Shown: positions 1-13,375, counted from the stretch's first letter. The stretch: 64,000 bases of DNA from Puccinia triticina (GCF_026914185.1 NC_070569.1:5704001-5768000); one strand, 5' to 3'. Program-made: numbers and translations. The notes: generated from the letters alone by a model not told the origin.

Positions 1-1598
1 CAAACTCAAGAACCACCCGCAAAGAAGCCGAAGAAGGCGTCCGGATCAAAGACAGCCACCTCGACTGGGAAAGGGACGACAAAGAAGGTCGTTACACGGT
101 TGACATCCAAGATCCCAGAGGAACAAGAAGAGTCCGGGCAGGAAGACCGAGAAGACATCCAGGAAACCTTAGGAAACGAATGGGCGGAGATCGTTGGAGC
201 CGGTAAGTCAAGGAAGAATCTCGAAAGGAACCACCCAAGGAATAACCCAAAGGAATTAGGAACTGAGATAGACATTTGTGTGGCGCACCATTTAGTCAGA
301 GATCCAGACGAGGAAGATACCGGGATCACTAGGAAGGCCAGCAAAGGAAGACCCGGTTCGGGTAAGTAACCTAAAAACAGGAATTAGGAACTCTATCCAT
401 GGAATAAGGAAGCTAAGACGTTGTATCCTCGATCCGTCTAACAGCCAAAAACCCCATTGCAACGGATGGACACCCGAGAGCCGAACGATCCCTCCAGGCA
501 CGCATCCTTGAAATGTACGACAGGGCGGAGGAAGCAGCGGAATCAGGCGACCACGCCAAGGCGGAGATCCTCCTGAAGATCTGCGAAGGCCTATGCCATG
601 TGGCCACCGGACCTGCTGGAGGCGCCCATCCCCCCGGTAAAGATTTAGGCGCAACAAGCCAAGTCCAAAAAGTCGGATTTCTGAGTGCGATTCCACCAAA
701 GAAACCCAACTCAACTGTCCACAATGCCATGGAGGTGGATACGGTCGGGATAGCGGATCAGCTTGGGAAGAAAGGCGCATTGGTGTTTGACGATGCGGCC
801 TTCCCTACTAGTGACAACATAGGCTTGACCCAGTTCTTCAACAACAACCTGAAAGAGTTAAGGAACCCCCTACCACTCACCATTTTCAACGAGGCTTGGC
901 AAGAGAAAGCCATGCTCCATTATAGCAAGAAACGACCCCGATCCAAAGAAAGCCGTTTGGATAGAAACCAATACACTGGCTTTCCGTTCCCCAGTGAATA
1001 CCTCCAGACCTACAACAAGTGGTCGGTGAATCACCAAGGATTCTACGCAGCGGTAGCTAAAATTCCCACTCATGCGAAGTTCCTTGTCTGGTTTTCGGGC
1101 CATAAGAGGAACTGCGACGCCATCATACAGAACTACGGCTACATGACTGGCTTGAGGTACGACATCACGGTTCGGGTCAACACCTTCTCAGCGAGGGTAC
1201 CTCTAAGCGACGGACGTCTCTTGGTGGTCAACATCTCGGTTTACCAGGAGACCATCGTCCAGAAGATGTATGCGAAGGCCGCGAGGTTCGAAGAGGTCGA
1301 GTTCACCAACAACCCTTACGCGGCAGGCGGTAGGCGAGTGGGCTGGGATCCGATCACAGGCTTGCCGAAATCCAAACCAAACGACGCAGACAACACCCCT
1401 CTCCACTTACAACAACCGTCAGTCAAGACCGGTCAGAGTCAAAACCCAACCAAGGAAAACCCAAAGCCATCCGATGGCGCCAACCAGCAGACCCAAAGGC
1501 AGGGAGGATACAAAGGAAACCGCTTCAACCCGCGCCACAACAAGCGCGAGCGGGACGGCGGCGGAGGAGGGTCATACAGGAAAGACCACAACCATTAG
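1..1598 (+). CDS. gag-like ORF1 of a DIRS-like retroelement, 5'-partial
   Basis: This is the nucleic-acid-binding first ORF of a retroelement. A frame is open from base 1 to a stop at 367-369; a second runs from just after 412 (first ATG 513) to 1598. A GTAAGT at 362-367 and an AG near 443 suggest a spliced junction between the two, but I could not prove the exact acceptor. The protein has a Lys-rich, acidic N-terminal part, a globular middle (about 790-1330) and a basic Gly/Asn/Gln-rich tail ending in RDGGGGGSYRKDHNH, as expected for RNA binding. No CCHC knuckle is visible. It lies 85 bases upstream of the RT ORF on the same strand, which supports the retroelement call. The start lies outside the window. 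Confidence 0.6.
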
Positions 1599-1683
1599 TA
1601 GGCTCCCATCCCGAACTCTTGTTTTCTTCTTCCATATCTACAATTATGCGTTGTATGGTTGTATGTAAGACAATGAAATATCA

Positions 1684-1763
1684 TTGAGGAAAGACACCCC
1701 CATCATCGCTCTATGCTCCGCATATCGAGCAGAGAGAGAAATAGGGCGCAGTAATGAGAATCC

Positions 1764-1795
<32 letters not shown>

Positions 1796-3591
1796 GAGGA
1801 ACGAGAGAGAAAGAAGCACCTCTGATATGTTGCCCCCGGTGCCCAAAATTTAGTGAGATAGGTCAAGACGGACGTGGTGCGTCAACGGAGGCGGTAGTAA
1901 GATACCCGGTGCCGAGCACTCTGACGGTAGAAGAAGTAAGCTGGCCTCAGGCAGTTTTGTGTGAGATGAACCTACCGCAATGGGAAGCAGCTCTCGGCGC
2001 AGCCGGGCTCCTTCCGGAATTCAACAACGTGCTACTCGGATTCTGTGAAGGCTTTGATCAAGGAATACCGGAGCATCACATTGAAGGCAAAGACGCATTC
2101 TTCACACCACCAAACCACGATTTGGCACTAAAAGCTAAAGCCAAGATAGAGGAGTCAATTGCGAAAGAAGTCGCCGCCGGAAGGATGTTTGGGCCTTACA
2201 CTCACAAACAGGTCGCCAGGAAGTTCCCTTTCTTCCGCACGAACCCGCTGGGAGCTGTGATCAATGGAGACGGGTTGTTGAGGCCAATAAACGACCTCTC
2301 TTTCCCGCACAGACAGCCAGGAATCCCTTTGGTTAACTCATTCGTGGATTACAAAGACTTCAAAACCACCTGGGACGACTTCAACGTTGTAGCAACTTAC
2401 TTAAGAAAGAATAAAGAGCCCATTCTGTTAGCTCTATTCGACTGGGAAAAAGCGTACCGGCAAATCCCCACGGCACCGAATCAATGGCCATACCTTATGG
2501 TTCAAGACTTCAAGGGAGGTATCATGCTCAACACTAGGATCACGTTTGGGGGCGTAGCAGGCTGCGGCTCCTTTGGCAGACCGGCAGACGCATGGAAGAG
2601 AATCATTTTAGCCGAGTTTGATGTCAAAGCAATCTTTAGATGGGTCGACAACAACCTCTTCGTAAAATCCGTCGCCTCCGCACTTCTAATGACAGATGTA
2701 GTGAAACGGTCCAACCAGCTTGGAGTAAAGACAAACAAACAGAAATACTCTCCTTTTCTGGAGGAACAGAAATACGTGGGCTTTGTATGGAACAGGGTCA
2801 AGAAAACGGTTCGACTGCCTAGCAAAAAACTAGACAAACAAATAACCCAAATCCAAGACTTCCTGGAGATTGGAGCGGAATTCTCCTACACGGACGTGGA
2901 AGTGATGGTGGGACGTTTAAACCATGTGTCGTTTATCCTGCCTCAGCTCCAATGCTACCTATGTAGCCTATACCGGATGCTGAAAAATTGGGTATACAAA
3001 TGGAAGACGAGGCCACTACCCAAAGACGTCGAAGAGGACCTCCACTTTTGGCTGACAAGCCTGAAGAATTTCCATCCAACTCGCCTGATAGCAGCACCGG
3101 AACCGACAGAGGTCGGCTGGGTTGGCGACGCGTCAACGGGTTACGGCATTGGCGTCCTCATAGGGCGACGCTGGGCACAATTCCGCCTGAAATCAATAGA
3201 GAAACTAGGCGAAGGGATTGCGGACGACCTAGACAAAGAGGAGGAAAGAATTTCACGACTCGAGACCATTGCGGTGAGACTCGGACTACTCATGTTACTG
3301 AAACTTGGGGCAAGAAAAAGCAAGAGCTTCATTGTCTGGACGGATAATACGACAACAGAAACCGTGATCAACAAACGCAAGTCCAAGGACCGGTTCGTGA
3401 ACAGCGAATGGAAGATCATACAACGTTTGTTGATTGAACGGGAAATAGACCTTGTGGCGAAACGCGTATCATCCGCAGGAAACCGCGCGGACGCCCTTTC
3501 AAGGGGTTCAAGAGACGGCCACAAAAAACACAATCAACTCAGAATAGAAGTGCCGCGAGACCTTGAGGAACTAATAGAACATATGCATTAA
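1684..3591 (+). CDS. reverse transcriptase-RNase H ORF of a DIRS-like retroelement, catalytic Asp altered
   Basis: The frame is open for 635 codons with no ATG at its left edge, so the true start is uncertain. RT motifs: NPLGAVINGDGLLRPINDLS (template grip), motif A LFDWEKAYRQIP (2428-2463) and a motif C region reading WVDNNLF near 2641. RNase H follows: GDASTGYGIG (3125-3155), the WTDNTTTE segment near 3340, and the C-terminal NRADALSRG. RT-RNase H of this type without an integrase is typical of DIRS/Ngaro-like tyrosine-recombinase elements; no recombinase was found, so the class is an inference. Motif C should read V-D-D; here the second Asp is Asn, so the copy is probably dead. A run of 27 A (1764-1790) inside the open frame gives a poly-Lys stretch. 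Confidence 0.75.
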
Positions 3592-4240
3592 CAAGAATGG
3601 AAATATATTGTATTGCTTATTGTCAAGCTAGTGAACGGGTTGGATACACAAAGTGAACTAATGAGTATGGAGGGCTAGCTCTGAGCGGGGCTCCAGGATC
3701 ACTGGAGTTGCGGGTTGGGCTCAGACCTTAGGGACTGCAAGGCAGCCTAGGGTAAGGAAGAGGACATCATTCCTTGGTGGCAACAGTCTCAAGGAATGTC
3801 TATTCCTAGACACTCCTCTCTTCCGGGTGGCCTGCAAGGCCACCAGAGCAAAGAAGAGAGGGGGTCAGTAAAGGAAGAAAGACCCAAGAACCTTCCTCCC
3901 TTTTTAACCCATACTCGGATGACTTGGAGAGACCAGACAAGCCTCTTGGGTCATCCTAGACAACATTACAAATGTTGTCGAAAAAGTTCAAAGAAGTAGA
4001 AGGAATATTTTCCCCAACCTCCAGATGCGCCACACTTAGCGGCGGATTGGATCATTTTCATGTGGTCATGGGTCTGATAGTTGTGTTAATTTAGATTTAG
4101 AGGGGCATCTAGAGCTCTCTAAATGCCCACAGGAAGACCCATTCTTATCTCAAAAACCCAAGCCAGTACATGAAGTCAAAATCAACTGATGAAACATGAC
4201 AAAATGTAGATCCATGTTGGTTTTTGGCATCCGCAGAACT
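3592..4240. other. 3' flank of the DIRS-like element, no gene seen
   Basis: There is no coding signal on either strand. The stretch probably holds the 3' untranslated or terminal part of the retroelement. Its right part (4090-4140) has a segment around AGAGCTCTCTAAATGC that recurs in reverse orientation near 23,510, so a small dispersed repeat is present. Confidence 0.4.
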
Positions 4241-4243
4241 ATT

Positions 4244-4421
4244 AGGGGGTATCAAATATGAGAAATCCACAATTAGAAACTAGTCAATTAGCCAAAAATG
4301 AGATTTCTCACCAGTGGTTCCCAAAATGGAGTAGAAGAAGAACCAGCATGTTTTAAAAATGGTGGGTTTTTCAAACCTGTCAATTACATAATGGTGGATT
4401 TAGTCATATTTGATATCCCCT
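4244..4421. mobile_element. 178-bp MITE with ATT target duplication
   Basis: The ends are inverted copies of AGGGG(G)(A)TATCAAATATGA, flanked by ATT at 4241-4243 and 4422-4424. There is no coding capacity. The 3-bp duplication would suit a PIF/Harbinger-type MITE, though the TIR (terminal inverted repeat) start is not the GG(G/C)CC form of the other such elements here. Confidence 0.6.
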
Positions 4422-4703
4422 ATTGATGAAACTCATTCACAGACAATGTAAGAAAATACTAAGAGACCGCCTTAGACAGACACAATGTTGCATTGAGCTC
4501 ATCATAAATCTTCTGCATAACGATCTCAATGATAACAAGATCAAAAAGGAAAGGGCATGCATACTTTTGTCGAGGTTTTTCATGGAAGACCCATTTTGAT
4601 ATTGGTTTGTTTGAGAGAACACCACGACTTAAAAAGGAAAGCAGAAGACAGATTGATAAGAAGAAATATATAGAAGTTTGCCATGAAATCTAGGTAGGTA
4701 TTT

Positions 4704-7700
4704 TTATCCCCGTCTGCGATCCCCGCCAGCTGCAACAGTCCTGCCACCGATCGGGCCCGAGAACGTTCCTCTGCCTCTACCACCACGATAATCTATCAGT
4801 ACGCCAAGGAAGAATAAAATTTGAACAGCGGATAAGCAAGGAACACGGAGCCAAAGTGACGAAAACTTGATGAAAAGGATTTAAAACTTTACTTTTGGCA
4901 CCTCCGCCCCGACGTGGTCCTCTTTGAGGCTCTCCCTCTTTCCGCTCAGTCCCACCAGTTCCGGCTCGATTGGCGCCATCTCGATCGGCTCCGGCGCCAA
5001 TCTTGGACTCCAAGTACCTCTCATTAGTTTCCGCCATCCCGCTCACTTTATCGACCAGGCCGATCGTCAGCTGTTGCAGTTTGGTGAGCTCCTGTTTCGA
5101 TAATACAACGACCTTGTCGATTTGGTCGAGAGACGCTCCTCCTAACTCTTCGTTCCATATCATCCTGGATACTATCGATGTCACATCCGGCTCACTCAAT
5201 TGAAAACTCGTAGCCAGGTACTCGATCGAAACCGTTGAATAGTATGATGAGTATGTAAACAGGTATGTCCGCAAAGCTTCTTCTTGAATTTTTCTACACG
5301 TAACGAGTCAGTATGGGAAAACAGGGGCAAAATAGAAATAAAAAAGGGGGGTAAGAGGCAAGAAATGATTTGACTGACCTAGTCAACATCTCTTTGAGGG
5401 CATCTTGGCGTGGCATAAGAGCCCAGATCTTGATCCCATTGATTAGTTCGATACATTTTTGCCAGTCGCCGGTCTGCAAAGCTTTTGACGCTTGCATAAT
5501 GTGGTCACGTTTATTTTCAGGTGGACCGGTGAAGACTTGACGTTCGGCATAGTCAAACATACGTCTGAACGTTCTTGAAATCTGACGTTTTTTCAATTCG
5601 ACATCATTTCCGGCTTGAGCGAGATTAGGGATCTCAAGTAACATCGATGAGACCAGGTAGGCGCATTCCAGTAATTCCAGGTTAATGTGCATGTGGTAGG
5701 GAAGTTGTCGTTGACGTTCAATCTTATCTTGCTCGGGCGTTAGCTGGGAATATCGTTGAGCTTGAACACCTTGAGCGAGGAGTTCCTTGACTCGCTGAGA
5801 AGCGAAGATATCCTGCAAGATCGATTGACTCTCCTTGATCAAACCCAGCCGGAAAGCGGACAGACCAAGTTGGACAACCGTGCGGTTGTACATGATTTGC
5901 GTCCCAACATCTGCTCCGTGTACAGTTTCTTGAAGATGTAACATGAGGAGCAGGTCACGAGCTCGGTAAAATTCATCATGCAACCCGTAATTGAAAATTT
6001 GACAAAGAGCTGCTCGAGTTTGAAGCAGAGAGTTGTCGGTTTTATAAAGGTAAGCGCAGAGCGCATGGATCAGTTCTGAAGATGAATATGATGATGACTC
6101 CACAGGACTCGACGTAGGGGTGAATATCTTTGAAGGCAATTCGGGTACGGCAGCTTCAAGAGGTTGGATCACGGCATCAGGCTGAGGAGAAGCGTGATGA
6201 TAAGTGATGAGAACAAAGAGCTGGTATTGTTTCTGAAAGAAAATAACTAACCTTGCAATACACATGCTCCAGTCTCCTGGTAACGGCCTTTGCAACAGCC
6301 GAAGTGAGTTCAACTCTTTCGAAATAACTCTGGGCTCGAACAATTGTGCAATAGAGCTCCTTCTCATCCTTCAAGCGCTCAATGTATTCACTCGTATGAG
6401 GGTCGATATTTTGCAAGCTTTTGGTGAATTCGTCATCTAGCCGGTCTAGTAAGCTGCTAATGCTACCTCTGACTTGAAGCTTGTTGGTAGATTCGGAGTC
6501 TGGGGCACGTTCTTCTTGGTCATCGTAATCGACAGTTTCTTCTTGGACGACGAATTGAGTCTCAGTTGAAAGCAAGTTGAGTAACTCGTCGAGGCGCACT
6601 CGAGCCGATTTCCAGGCCTCAGTGGGCAGATGGGTGGTCACTGCTGGGTTGTAGTCAAATTGACTTGAGATCAAAGCCAACAAGATCCGAATTCTTTGGT
6701 AAGTGGTTGTAGAGATACTGAGCAGCTTGTCAAGAATCATAAGTTGCTCTTGTCGATCAGTATTTTTCTTTCCGCGCGCCTCGAGGACCGACTGAAGAGT
6801 TTTGAAGATTGAATCGGGCGAGAATGAGAAAGATTTTCCACCCTTACCGACCATAGTGAAATCGTCGTCGTCGTCATCGGGCTCTCCCTCAGAATCACGA
6901 GCCTTGCTCTTTTTACTCTTCTTGGCGGCAGGCGCTGGGGCATCTATCGCAGCTGCTTCCTGTTCGAAAGCTTCTGGGTCCTAAACAGTACCGTTGGGAA
7001 ATGTCAGAATAGGGCAAGAAAGAAAGGATGATTGAGTGAGAGAAAAACTGACGGCTTTGTATTTTTCAATGATTGCTTCATTTTCACGGATAGTTTTCTT
7101 CAGTTTTTGCTTCATCGTGTTCAAAGCCTTTGCGTTGGTGGCATTCATTTTTTTCTTAACTGTTGCATTTTCGTTGACAGCAATTTGGCTCTCTTCCAAG
7201 CTGAGGACTACTTTGATGAAAGAGGCTGGAAGGGGGTCGGCCGCATTAGCTTGACGGGTGATTAATCGGACGAGCTTGTCGAATTCTGTTGGAAGAAAGG
7301 AATATAGCACGATCAGGTTCACAGGTTTCAGCAATTTGACACTGAGGCTGGGGGGCGAGTTTGGTAAGAGGAAGCTGATTGAGTGACTGACCAGCACTGA
7401 TGACAACCCAGTCATTAATTTTGGCCCCATTCTCCATAATTTTAACGCTCGCATCGATCTCATCCTGACGTTTGCTTTTAGCACTTTTGACGACCCTTCG
7501 ACTCTCGTCTTCCGAGTCGCTGTCGGTATCGCTATCGGCACCGACCAAGAACTTGTTTGCCTTGATTGCGCCGGTGGTGGTTGTTTTCTTGAGGTCGTCA
7601 TCGGAGTCTGAGGCGTCCATGTCATCCGAATCGTCATCAGAATCAGAGTCGTCGGAGTCCGAACCACCTTTCAAGAACCGATTCTTCAGTGGTGCCGCGG

Positions 7701-7818
7701 TTTTCTTGAGGCCATCAGCCTGGACCGTCTCGGAACCTGAGGCATCCGAAAGCAGCTCCTCATCACTAGATGAGTCCGATTCGGAGTCCGATCCCACGGT
7801 GCGAAAGAAGGATGACAT
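4704..7818 (-). CDS. NIP1: eukaryotic translation initiation factor 3 subunit C
   Basis: Subunit of the cytosolic eIF3 complex, which bridges the 40S ribosome and initiation factors. Exons (plus coordinates): 7392-7818, 7053-7285, 6252-6980, 5379-6181, 4893-5293, 4704-4792; total 2682 nt, 893 aa. Introns are 70-106 nt with GT-AG ends and all joins keep frame. The start is the ATG at 7816-7818, giving MSSFFRT and a long acidic Ser/Asp tract typical of eIF3c N-termini. The core contains YRARDLLLMLHLQ, YNRTVVQLG and HINLELLECAYLVSSMLLEI, and the PCI domain begins at KIQEEALRTYLFTYSS. The tail is Gly/Arg-rich, ending near GGRGRGTF. The 6252 junction could also use an AG 51 nt further upstream, still in frame. 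No frameshift or stop was seen: an intact housekeeping gene. Confidence 0.96.
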
Positions 7819-8039
7819 TGTTGGCGGTAGTTCTTCGAAGTCGATTGGATGGTCAACTCAGGATGGGTGACTTGGAGGTCTTGATCGGCTGAGGGGGGTG
7901 GGCGGTGGGCGGAGGCCCGAGGTGGTCGACTGGGCAGAAACCCAGTCAGAAACTAGTCAGAAACCATTCTTCCAACTTGAATCGGCTTCCTGGGGTTAGG
8001 GTTGACAGGTGTGCATACACCACGGATCGTGTTCCTGGA

Positions 8040-8690
8040 ATCGGCACACGTCCGGTGGACACTTGGGACTGAAGAGTGTCCACTGGATGGCCAGGGAGCA
8101 TCCCGCGGATGCCAGGTGCGCTGAGCATCACGTGGACGTTTTTTGAAAGCGTTCATGTGATGCTCCGCTCTTAAGAGCGTCGAGTGGACATCCCAAAAAA
8201 CCGTCCTTTGGACATTCTCCATTGAGAGTGTCCAATGGACACCTCGGGTCAAGCATCCATCGGACACTCCAGGCAGAGTGTCCGATGGACACCAAAGCAT
8301 CACTGTCCGGTGGACACTCTTGTCTGAGAGTGTCCGATGGACACCATCAAGACAGCGTCCATCGGACACTCTCGACCGAGAGCGTCCGATGGACACCACC
8401 AAGACAGCGTCCATTGAACACTCGACCGAGAGTGTCCGATGGACACCCACAAGACACCGTCCATCGGACACTCTGGATCAAGAATGTCCGATGGACACCC
8501 ACAACCGCACACTCTCCACTGAGAGTGTCCGATGGGCACTAACAAGACACCGTCCATCGGACACTGCGGATCAAGTGTGTCCGATGGACACCCACCATCA
8601 GCATTTTTCGGACACTCCGATGGAGCCAGAAAAAGGACTGCCACTCGCACACTCTGAGCACAAGTGTCCAATGGGACATTGATTGAACAA
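8040..8690. repeat. palindromic minisatellite array A
   Basis: TGTCCGATGGACAC-type units alternate with their inverted form GTCCATCGGACACT, spaced about 25-50 bases apart by degenerate linkers such as CTCGACCGAGAG. Six exact forward copies and four inverted copies were counted between 8249 and 8590, with variants outside. Frames are open through the array on both strands, but only because of the repeat. It lies between the 5' end of eIF3c and the 3' end of the transposase-like gene. No flanking TIR or TSD was identified. Confidence 0.85.
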
Positions 8691-8943
8691 TTGACCTCAA
8701 GTGCAGTCACCAGCAAACTGTGCCTAATTTCACTATTGCTACACGGTAGCATTGTTTTTCATTGCCTGGATTTTTTGTTTACAAGTCATTTACTCCAGAA
8801 AAAGTATCAAAAAAAATTCAAACCCTCCAATATGATATTTTGGATTTACAATCATTTCTCATTTGTTATGTAATTTCTCAACAAAATTATATGTTATAAC
8901 CTAAAATACGGTAAGAATCCAAGATTCCAACACTGCCTAAAAT

Positions 8944-11900
8944 TTAAAACTCTATAGAATTATCCACATCATTATCTTCATCCCCTGCATGGGTTTGTTG
9001 ATATTCAAAGTGATGTAAGCCCCAGTTTTGTAAGCCATCTAAAACAGATTGAACCATATCTTGATTGGAAATCTGTGGTAGATGAGTCTGGGAGATTTGA
9101 TGGTGATGAAATGGATCATTAAATGAAGCAGTGTTGATGACATAGTTTCTGTTGTCTGTGTGTTTGACTTGAGTGGTCCTGATTTCTGTTTCTTGGCGTT
9201 CAATTCTGGATGGTCCTGTGTTCATGATTGGACATTTTCCTTTGTGGCAATTATGCTGAACGTTGATACAAGCTTGCACATCCTACAAAGGTGCCCCAAG
9301 TTAATATTCTTGAATTTCAAATGGATCATTCAAATTAAAAAACTCACTTTGACATTAACATACTGATTTGTCTTTGTGCGGCAGATCTCTCGCATTGAAT
9401 AAAGCTCATTTGTTCCCATTAGCTTGAAATGATTAACGTGGACATAGAACTTTGACCTTGCACTTGAATAATGTTCCCATAATGATTCAACTGATCCAAC
9501 AATTAATTGTGAGCCATGTTGCGGAATCTGTGAGGAGAAATTGAATCAATAAATGATGGTAAATGGTTAAAATACAAAATCAATTACAACAAGAATTCAA
9601 GTGACTAACCAGAACAAAACATCCTCTCTCCAAAACTTCATGTTGGTTTATTTGAACTTGGTGAATTTGTCTGATTCTGTTGCTTGAGCAGTGTTCAATT
9701 AATGTTTGAGGTACTCCAAGCTGGTCTTCTTGAGGGACTTTGGTAATTTTTGCAAATGGATACTGTTGGGGCAAGAGCGGATTTGCAGTGGCAAGGTTGT
9801 AACCCAAAGACTTGCGGATAACTTCGTTGCATAGAAAAATATTGAGGACTTCTTGGGAGGCTTGGGAATAGGTCTGAGTTAAATGATCATACATATAGCC
9901 GCCAGAGAGAATAAACCGGAGTACATAATAATTATCAAAAGTGATAGCAATGTCTCGTCCTGGACTTTGTCTGTTTGAGTGGATTGATGTGTTCCGTAAT
10001 ACACCATTGAATGATTCAAACTTCTCAGTTGAAAAAAGACTTGCTGGTCCAAATCGAAGGATTGATTCAGGGAGATGGAGAAGGTGGTGAAATTTTGGTT
10101 TGTTGACCCATTGCGCAGTAGTTTTGATGGCATGATAAAGGAAATTCTTGATGTAAGCATTCAGATTTAATTGGTATTTGTCCATATTATCAATTTTTGT
10201 AATGAAAATAAAGGGAGCAAGTTGACAGAGAGCCGTCCAGATTTCTTTGCGTTTGGGAGTCAAAAGATCAAAAAAAATAAATGGGGCGGCTTGAACAAGA
10301 ATCTTGAATTCTTTTCCAACTAGACTTTTGATGTGAGTGACAAAAGATTTCCCATTTATCGGCGGAATATTCAAACCTAGAGTGTTGAAGGATTGGAGAC
10401 GTGTGGCAAGTTGGGTTTTTTCATGGGGTTTCAGTTTGTTTCCGGAAAGTACATCCCTTGCAAGATATTTTACAAATCCAAGGAGATCAACATGGAGTAT
10501 TTCAACCGGAGTATCCTTAACACCATCAAAACCTGTGCAATCAATTTAAAAAGAATTTAATGATTGAATTTGTTCAGTTCAAAAAAGGGTAGCAGGAACT
10601 CAAATGGCTTTAGACAAACCTTCAAGCTCTAAAATGGGATTGAACAATCTTTCAGGCTGATTTTGTTCAAGAGTTTCCATAAGTTCTCTAATTCTGAAAT
10701 TGTTCTTTGATTCTTCCAAAAAACGTGTGTTGATTGAGTCGGTGAGGCCCCATTGACGCTTCTTTCGAAGATACTCTGCATTAGTTTCTTCAATGGCAGT
10801 AGAATATAGTTCATAGGTTCTTTCGTGGGTAAGACTCCAAATCCTTTCATTGCCTGTGGCCTAAAATCCACCCCAAAATTTTAAACAAAACATTCTTCAG
10901 ATACATACATGACCCAAACCTTCCCAAATGTGGAAAATCATATCATACTTACTTCAGATCCATCTGGATTCATTCGCAAGAATTGAAACATATAATCCAA
11001 TGTTTTACGCTGATCCTTTCCATCTGCGTGTAAAGTACATATCCGACATGGATTCAAAGAGCTTCCAGGATTTGGTGTGTTTGTGAGCTTGGCATGCATT
11101 GGCGAGTCTCCCAAAATGCAAAAGACAAGTCCAGTAACTAAAACCTCCTGCATAATAGATGAATCAAATGCTGTGAAACCAGTTCTTGTAATAACACTGC
11201 AAAAAATTAAAATTTAGTCAAAATAAAAGTCATCAAAACTAAAGAAAAGTGGCACTTACTTCATTTCAGCAACTAATTGCTCCAGAATTTCCAATGCTGA
11301 GGCTCTGTTGGAGGTGGATAAGAAATGGCAGTTGTACTCCTGATTGGATAAGTTTGGCGGAAGACCAGAAAGCGTAAAATAAAAAGAAATGTGTTTGTTG
11401 AATTTCTTTGATATGTTTCCGGAAGTATCGTCGCAATATAGGGTGATTGGAATATGTCGAATAACTTTTCCTTCAGCTCTCTTGCGCCAAGGATTGGGTA
11501 ATTTTCTTTTTGTTTGGTTGTTTTGACCATCACATTCTATAAGGAAGGAGATTAGTTGTTAGTAATTGAAACAAAATTGATACCCCAAAGAAGCAGATAA
11601 TTTAAAGTACCAAAAATAGAATCACCACATATTTTAGAGAGGTTTTGCCCATTAAATTGAATTTTGCAGTAGCAATTCTTGAATTCACTCGCAGGGATAA
11701 CTAGAAGTTGCGGATGATTGAACTCGATATCTTGAGGTATTTTCATTTTGATTAAGTTTTGATGATTTTTGACAAATGGTTCAAGATCCGGGGCGATGCA
11801 TTTGGAAACAAGTTGAGAATCTTGAATGTAAAAGTAAATTGGAATCAAGAGTAATCCGGAAGCTAATTCAACCGGTTCGTAGAGATAGTAATGTTCTCCG

Positions 11901-13030
11901 TTGACTTCACACATTGGAGCACGATGTTGTGGCGCCAGCTCCTCAAGCCATTTCTTGGATTGTGAAAATTTGAAGTGGCCCTGACTTGTCATTTCGGGAT
12001 AATAATCTATGTGCCGACTCACTAAGGGGTTTGCCAAATCCTATATGTTAAAAATAGGAAAGAGTAGTCAATTTCTTGACCAAAAATCATCAAAATAACA
12101 TCCATGAGTCTTCCTTACTTGCGACAAGATTCCCTGGATACTGAGTGAAAAACAAGGAGTTCCAAAGGGACTTGGTGCAGTTTTCAGTTGAGTCTGGAGC
12201 AATTTGCGGACACGCACTTGTGCACTGCGTACAGTTGCCCAGGCTGGTAGCTTAATGTCACAGATTGACATCACAGCACGGACCTTGTTGTAGATTGCTC
12301 TTGAGATCAGGGAGTGGGTGTGCCCAATCAACATTGAGCCCACAAGTTCCTGCAGGTGGACATGGTTATTTTGGTCAGGTTTCTACCATAATATATTTAA
12401 TATATTTACTGCTGATCCCAATTTTAGAAAAAAAAAGACGCACCATCTTGTTCTTGAATGGGAACCACCTTGCAGAATCGCCTGGATCATTATCATTTTC
12501 GCTGTCTGGAAGCCCATCAAACACTTCAGCATCTTCCTCAAGCAGCATTTCCTCAAGATGCGCAGTAATCAAATCATGAAGACTGATTTCATTGTCCGTG
12601 TTCAACCTGCTCTGGATTTGTGATTCCTGAAGTGCAGTGGTTGCTTCCATGGCATTGAGGTTGTCTTGATGATTGTACGTTTGATGATTTTCATCCTGAT
12701 AGAGATCATTATCTTGCACATCCGGCTGAGGGAGGCTTTCTTCAAGTTCGGCCTTGTATCTTTCAAGTCTTTCCCTTGAAACTTGCTCATCATGCACTTG
12801 GAGATTCTCCAGATGATTTTTTCCCAATGCATGCTGACGCCAGTTTAAAAAATCCCCGCCCTGACACAACTCACATCTCCAAACCATACGTCTGTCCCTG
12901 ATTCTGAGTCTAGATACAAAGAAATCCGGTACTTTTTCTGCAAAAGTGGTGTTAAGGGTCAATTTTTTTTCTCATGAAATAAGACCAAAATGAGCTGACC
13001 TTGTTTTTTGTTCATGTTGATCTCAGCCAT
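8944..13030 (-). CDS. intact 10-exon transposase-like protein with N-terminal zinc finger
   Basis: Exons (plus coordinates): 13000-13030, 12444-12937, 12119-12349, 11611-12040, 11260-11536, 10953-11196, 10620-10860, 9610-10532, 9348-9527, 8944-9282; 3390 nt, 1129 aa, every join in frame. The start ATG at 13028-13030 gives MAEINMNKKQ. A C2H2-like finger CELCQGGDFLNWRQHALGKNH lies near residues 30-50. Later motifs are YCDDTSGN, GDSPMHAKLTNTPNP with LNPCRIC, FDGVKDTPVEILH, and FHHLLHLPESILRFGPASLF. I recall these from a multi-exon transposase-like family common in basidiomycete genomes and related to CMC/KDZ-type transposases; the exact superfamily is not certain. The Asp pair in CDDTSGN may be catalytic (inference). 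No stops or frameshifts were seen, so it is a young or constrained copy. It is divergent from the gene starting at 13376, 345 bases away. Confidence 0.8.
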
Positions 13031-13375
13031 TGATTGTGCGCGAGTGCAGTTGATTGATTTGTGGGGGGCTAACTTATGAGAATCAGTGCGGTGTTACCCT
13101 TGCAAGGGGCCTGTTCCCGCAGTGAGTGATGACTGCGGAACTTGCTCGAACGTTCCTCAAGCACCAGTGATCAGCTCTATGGGCCGAATGCCGTGTTGGG
13201 ACTTACTCGAAAGGACTTGAAACCTCCAGCATCAGCCCATGAAGTGCGGTTTGACTTTCTCAAATGATCCGATATTGAAAGCTCCAGCAGCATCAGCCAC
13301 TTGATTGACCATTAATCCCCCCTGCGGTTGACCATCTCACTCCATCTCACTTGGATTGGACAACTTTTTTCCGCA
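13031..13375. promoter_or_regulatory. divergent intergenic region between transposase-like gene and 448-aa gene
   Basis: These 345 bases separate two head-to-head start codons (minus ATG 13028-13030, plus ATG 13376-13378), so they should hold both promoters. Several CAGCAT/GCTCCAG-type short repeats occur, but no convincing TATA box was found. Confidence 0.45.

Noticed and set aside
4440..4790. Short minus frames downstream of the eIF3c stop codon
   Set aside because: They overlap the real final exon (4704-4792) or lie in its 3' flank, without homology.
6233..6251. A 19-nt intron in eIF3c
   Set aside because: GT-AG ends and frame would permit it, but the 70-nt intron 6182-6251 is equally in frame and of normal size.
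7950..8680. Overlapping open frames on both strands across array A
   Set aside because: Produced by the repeat period; no start context, no homology, same periodic peptide in opposite frames.
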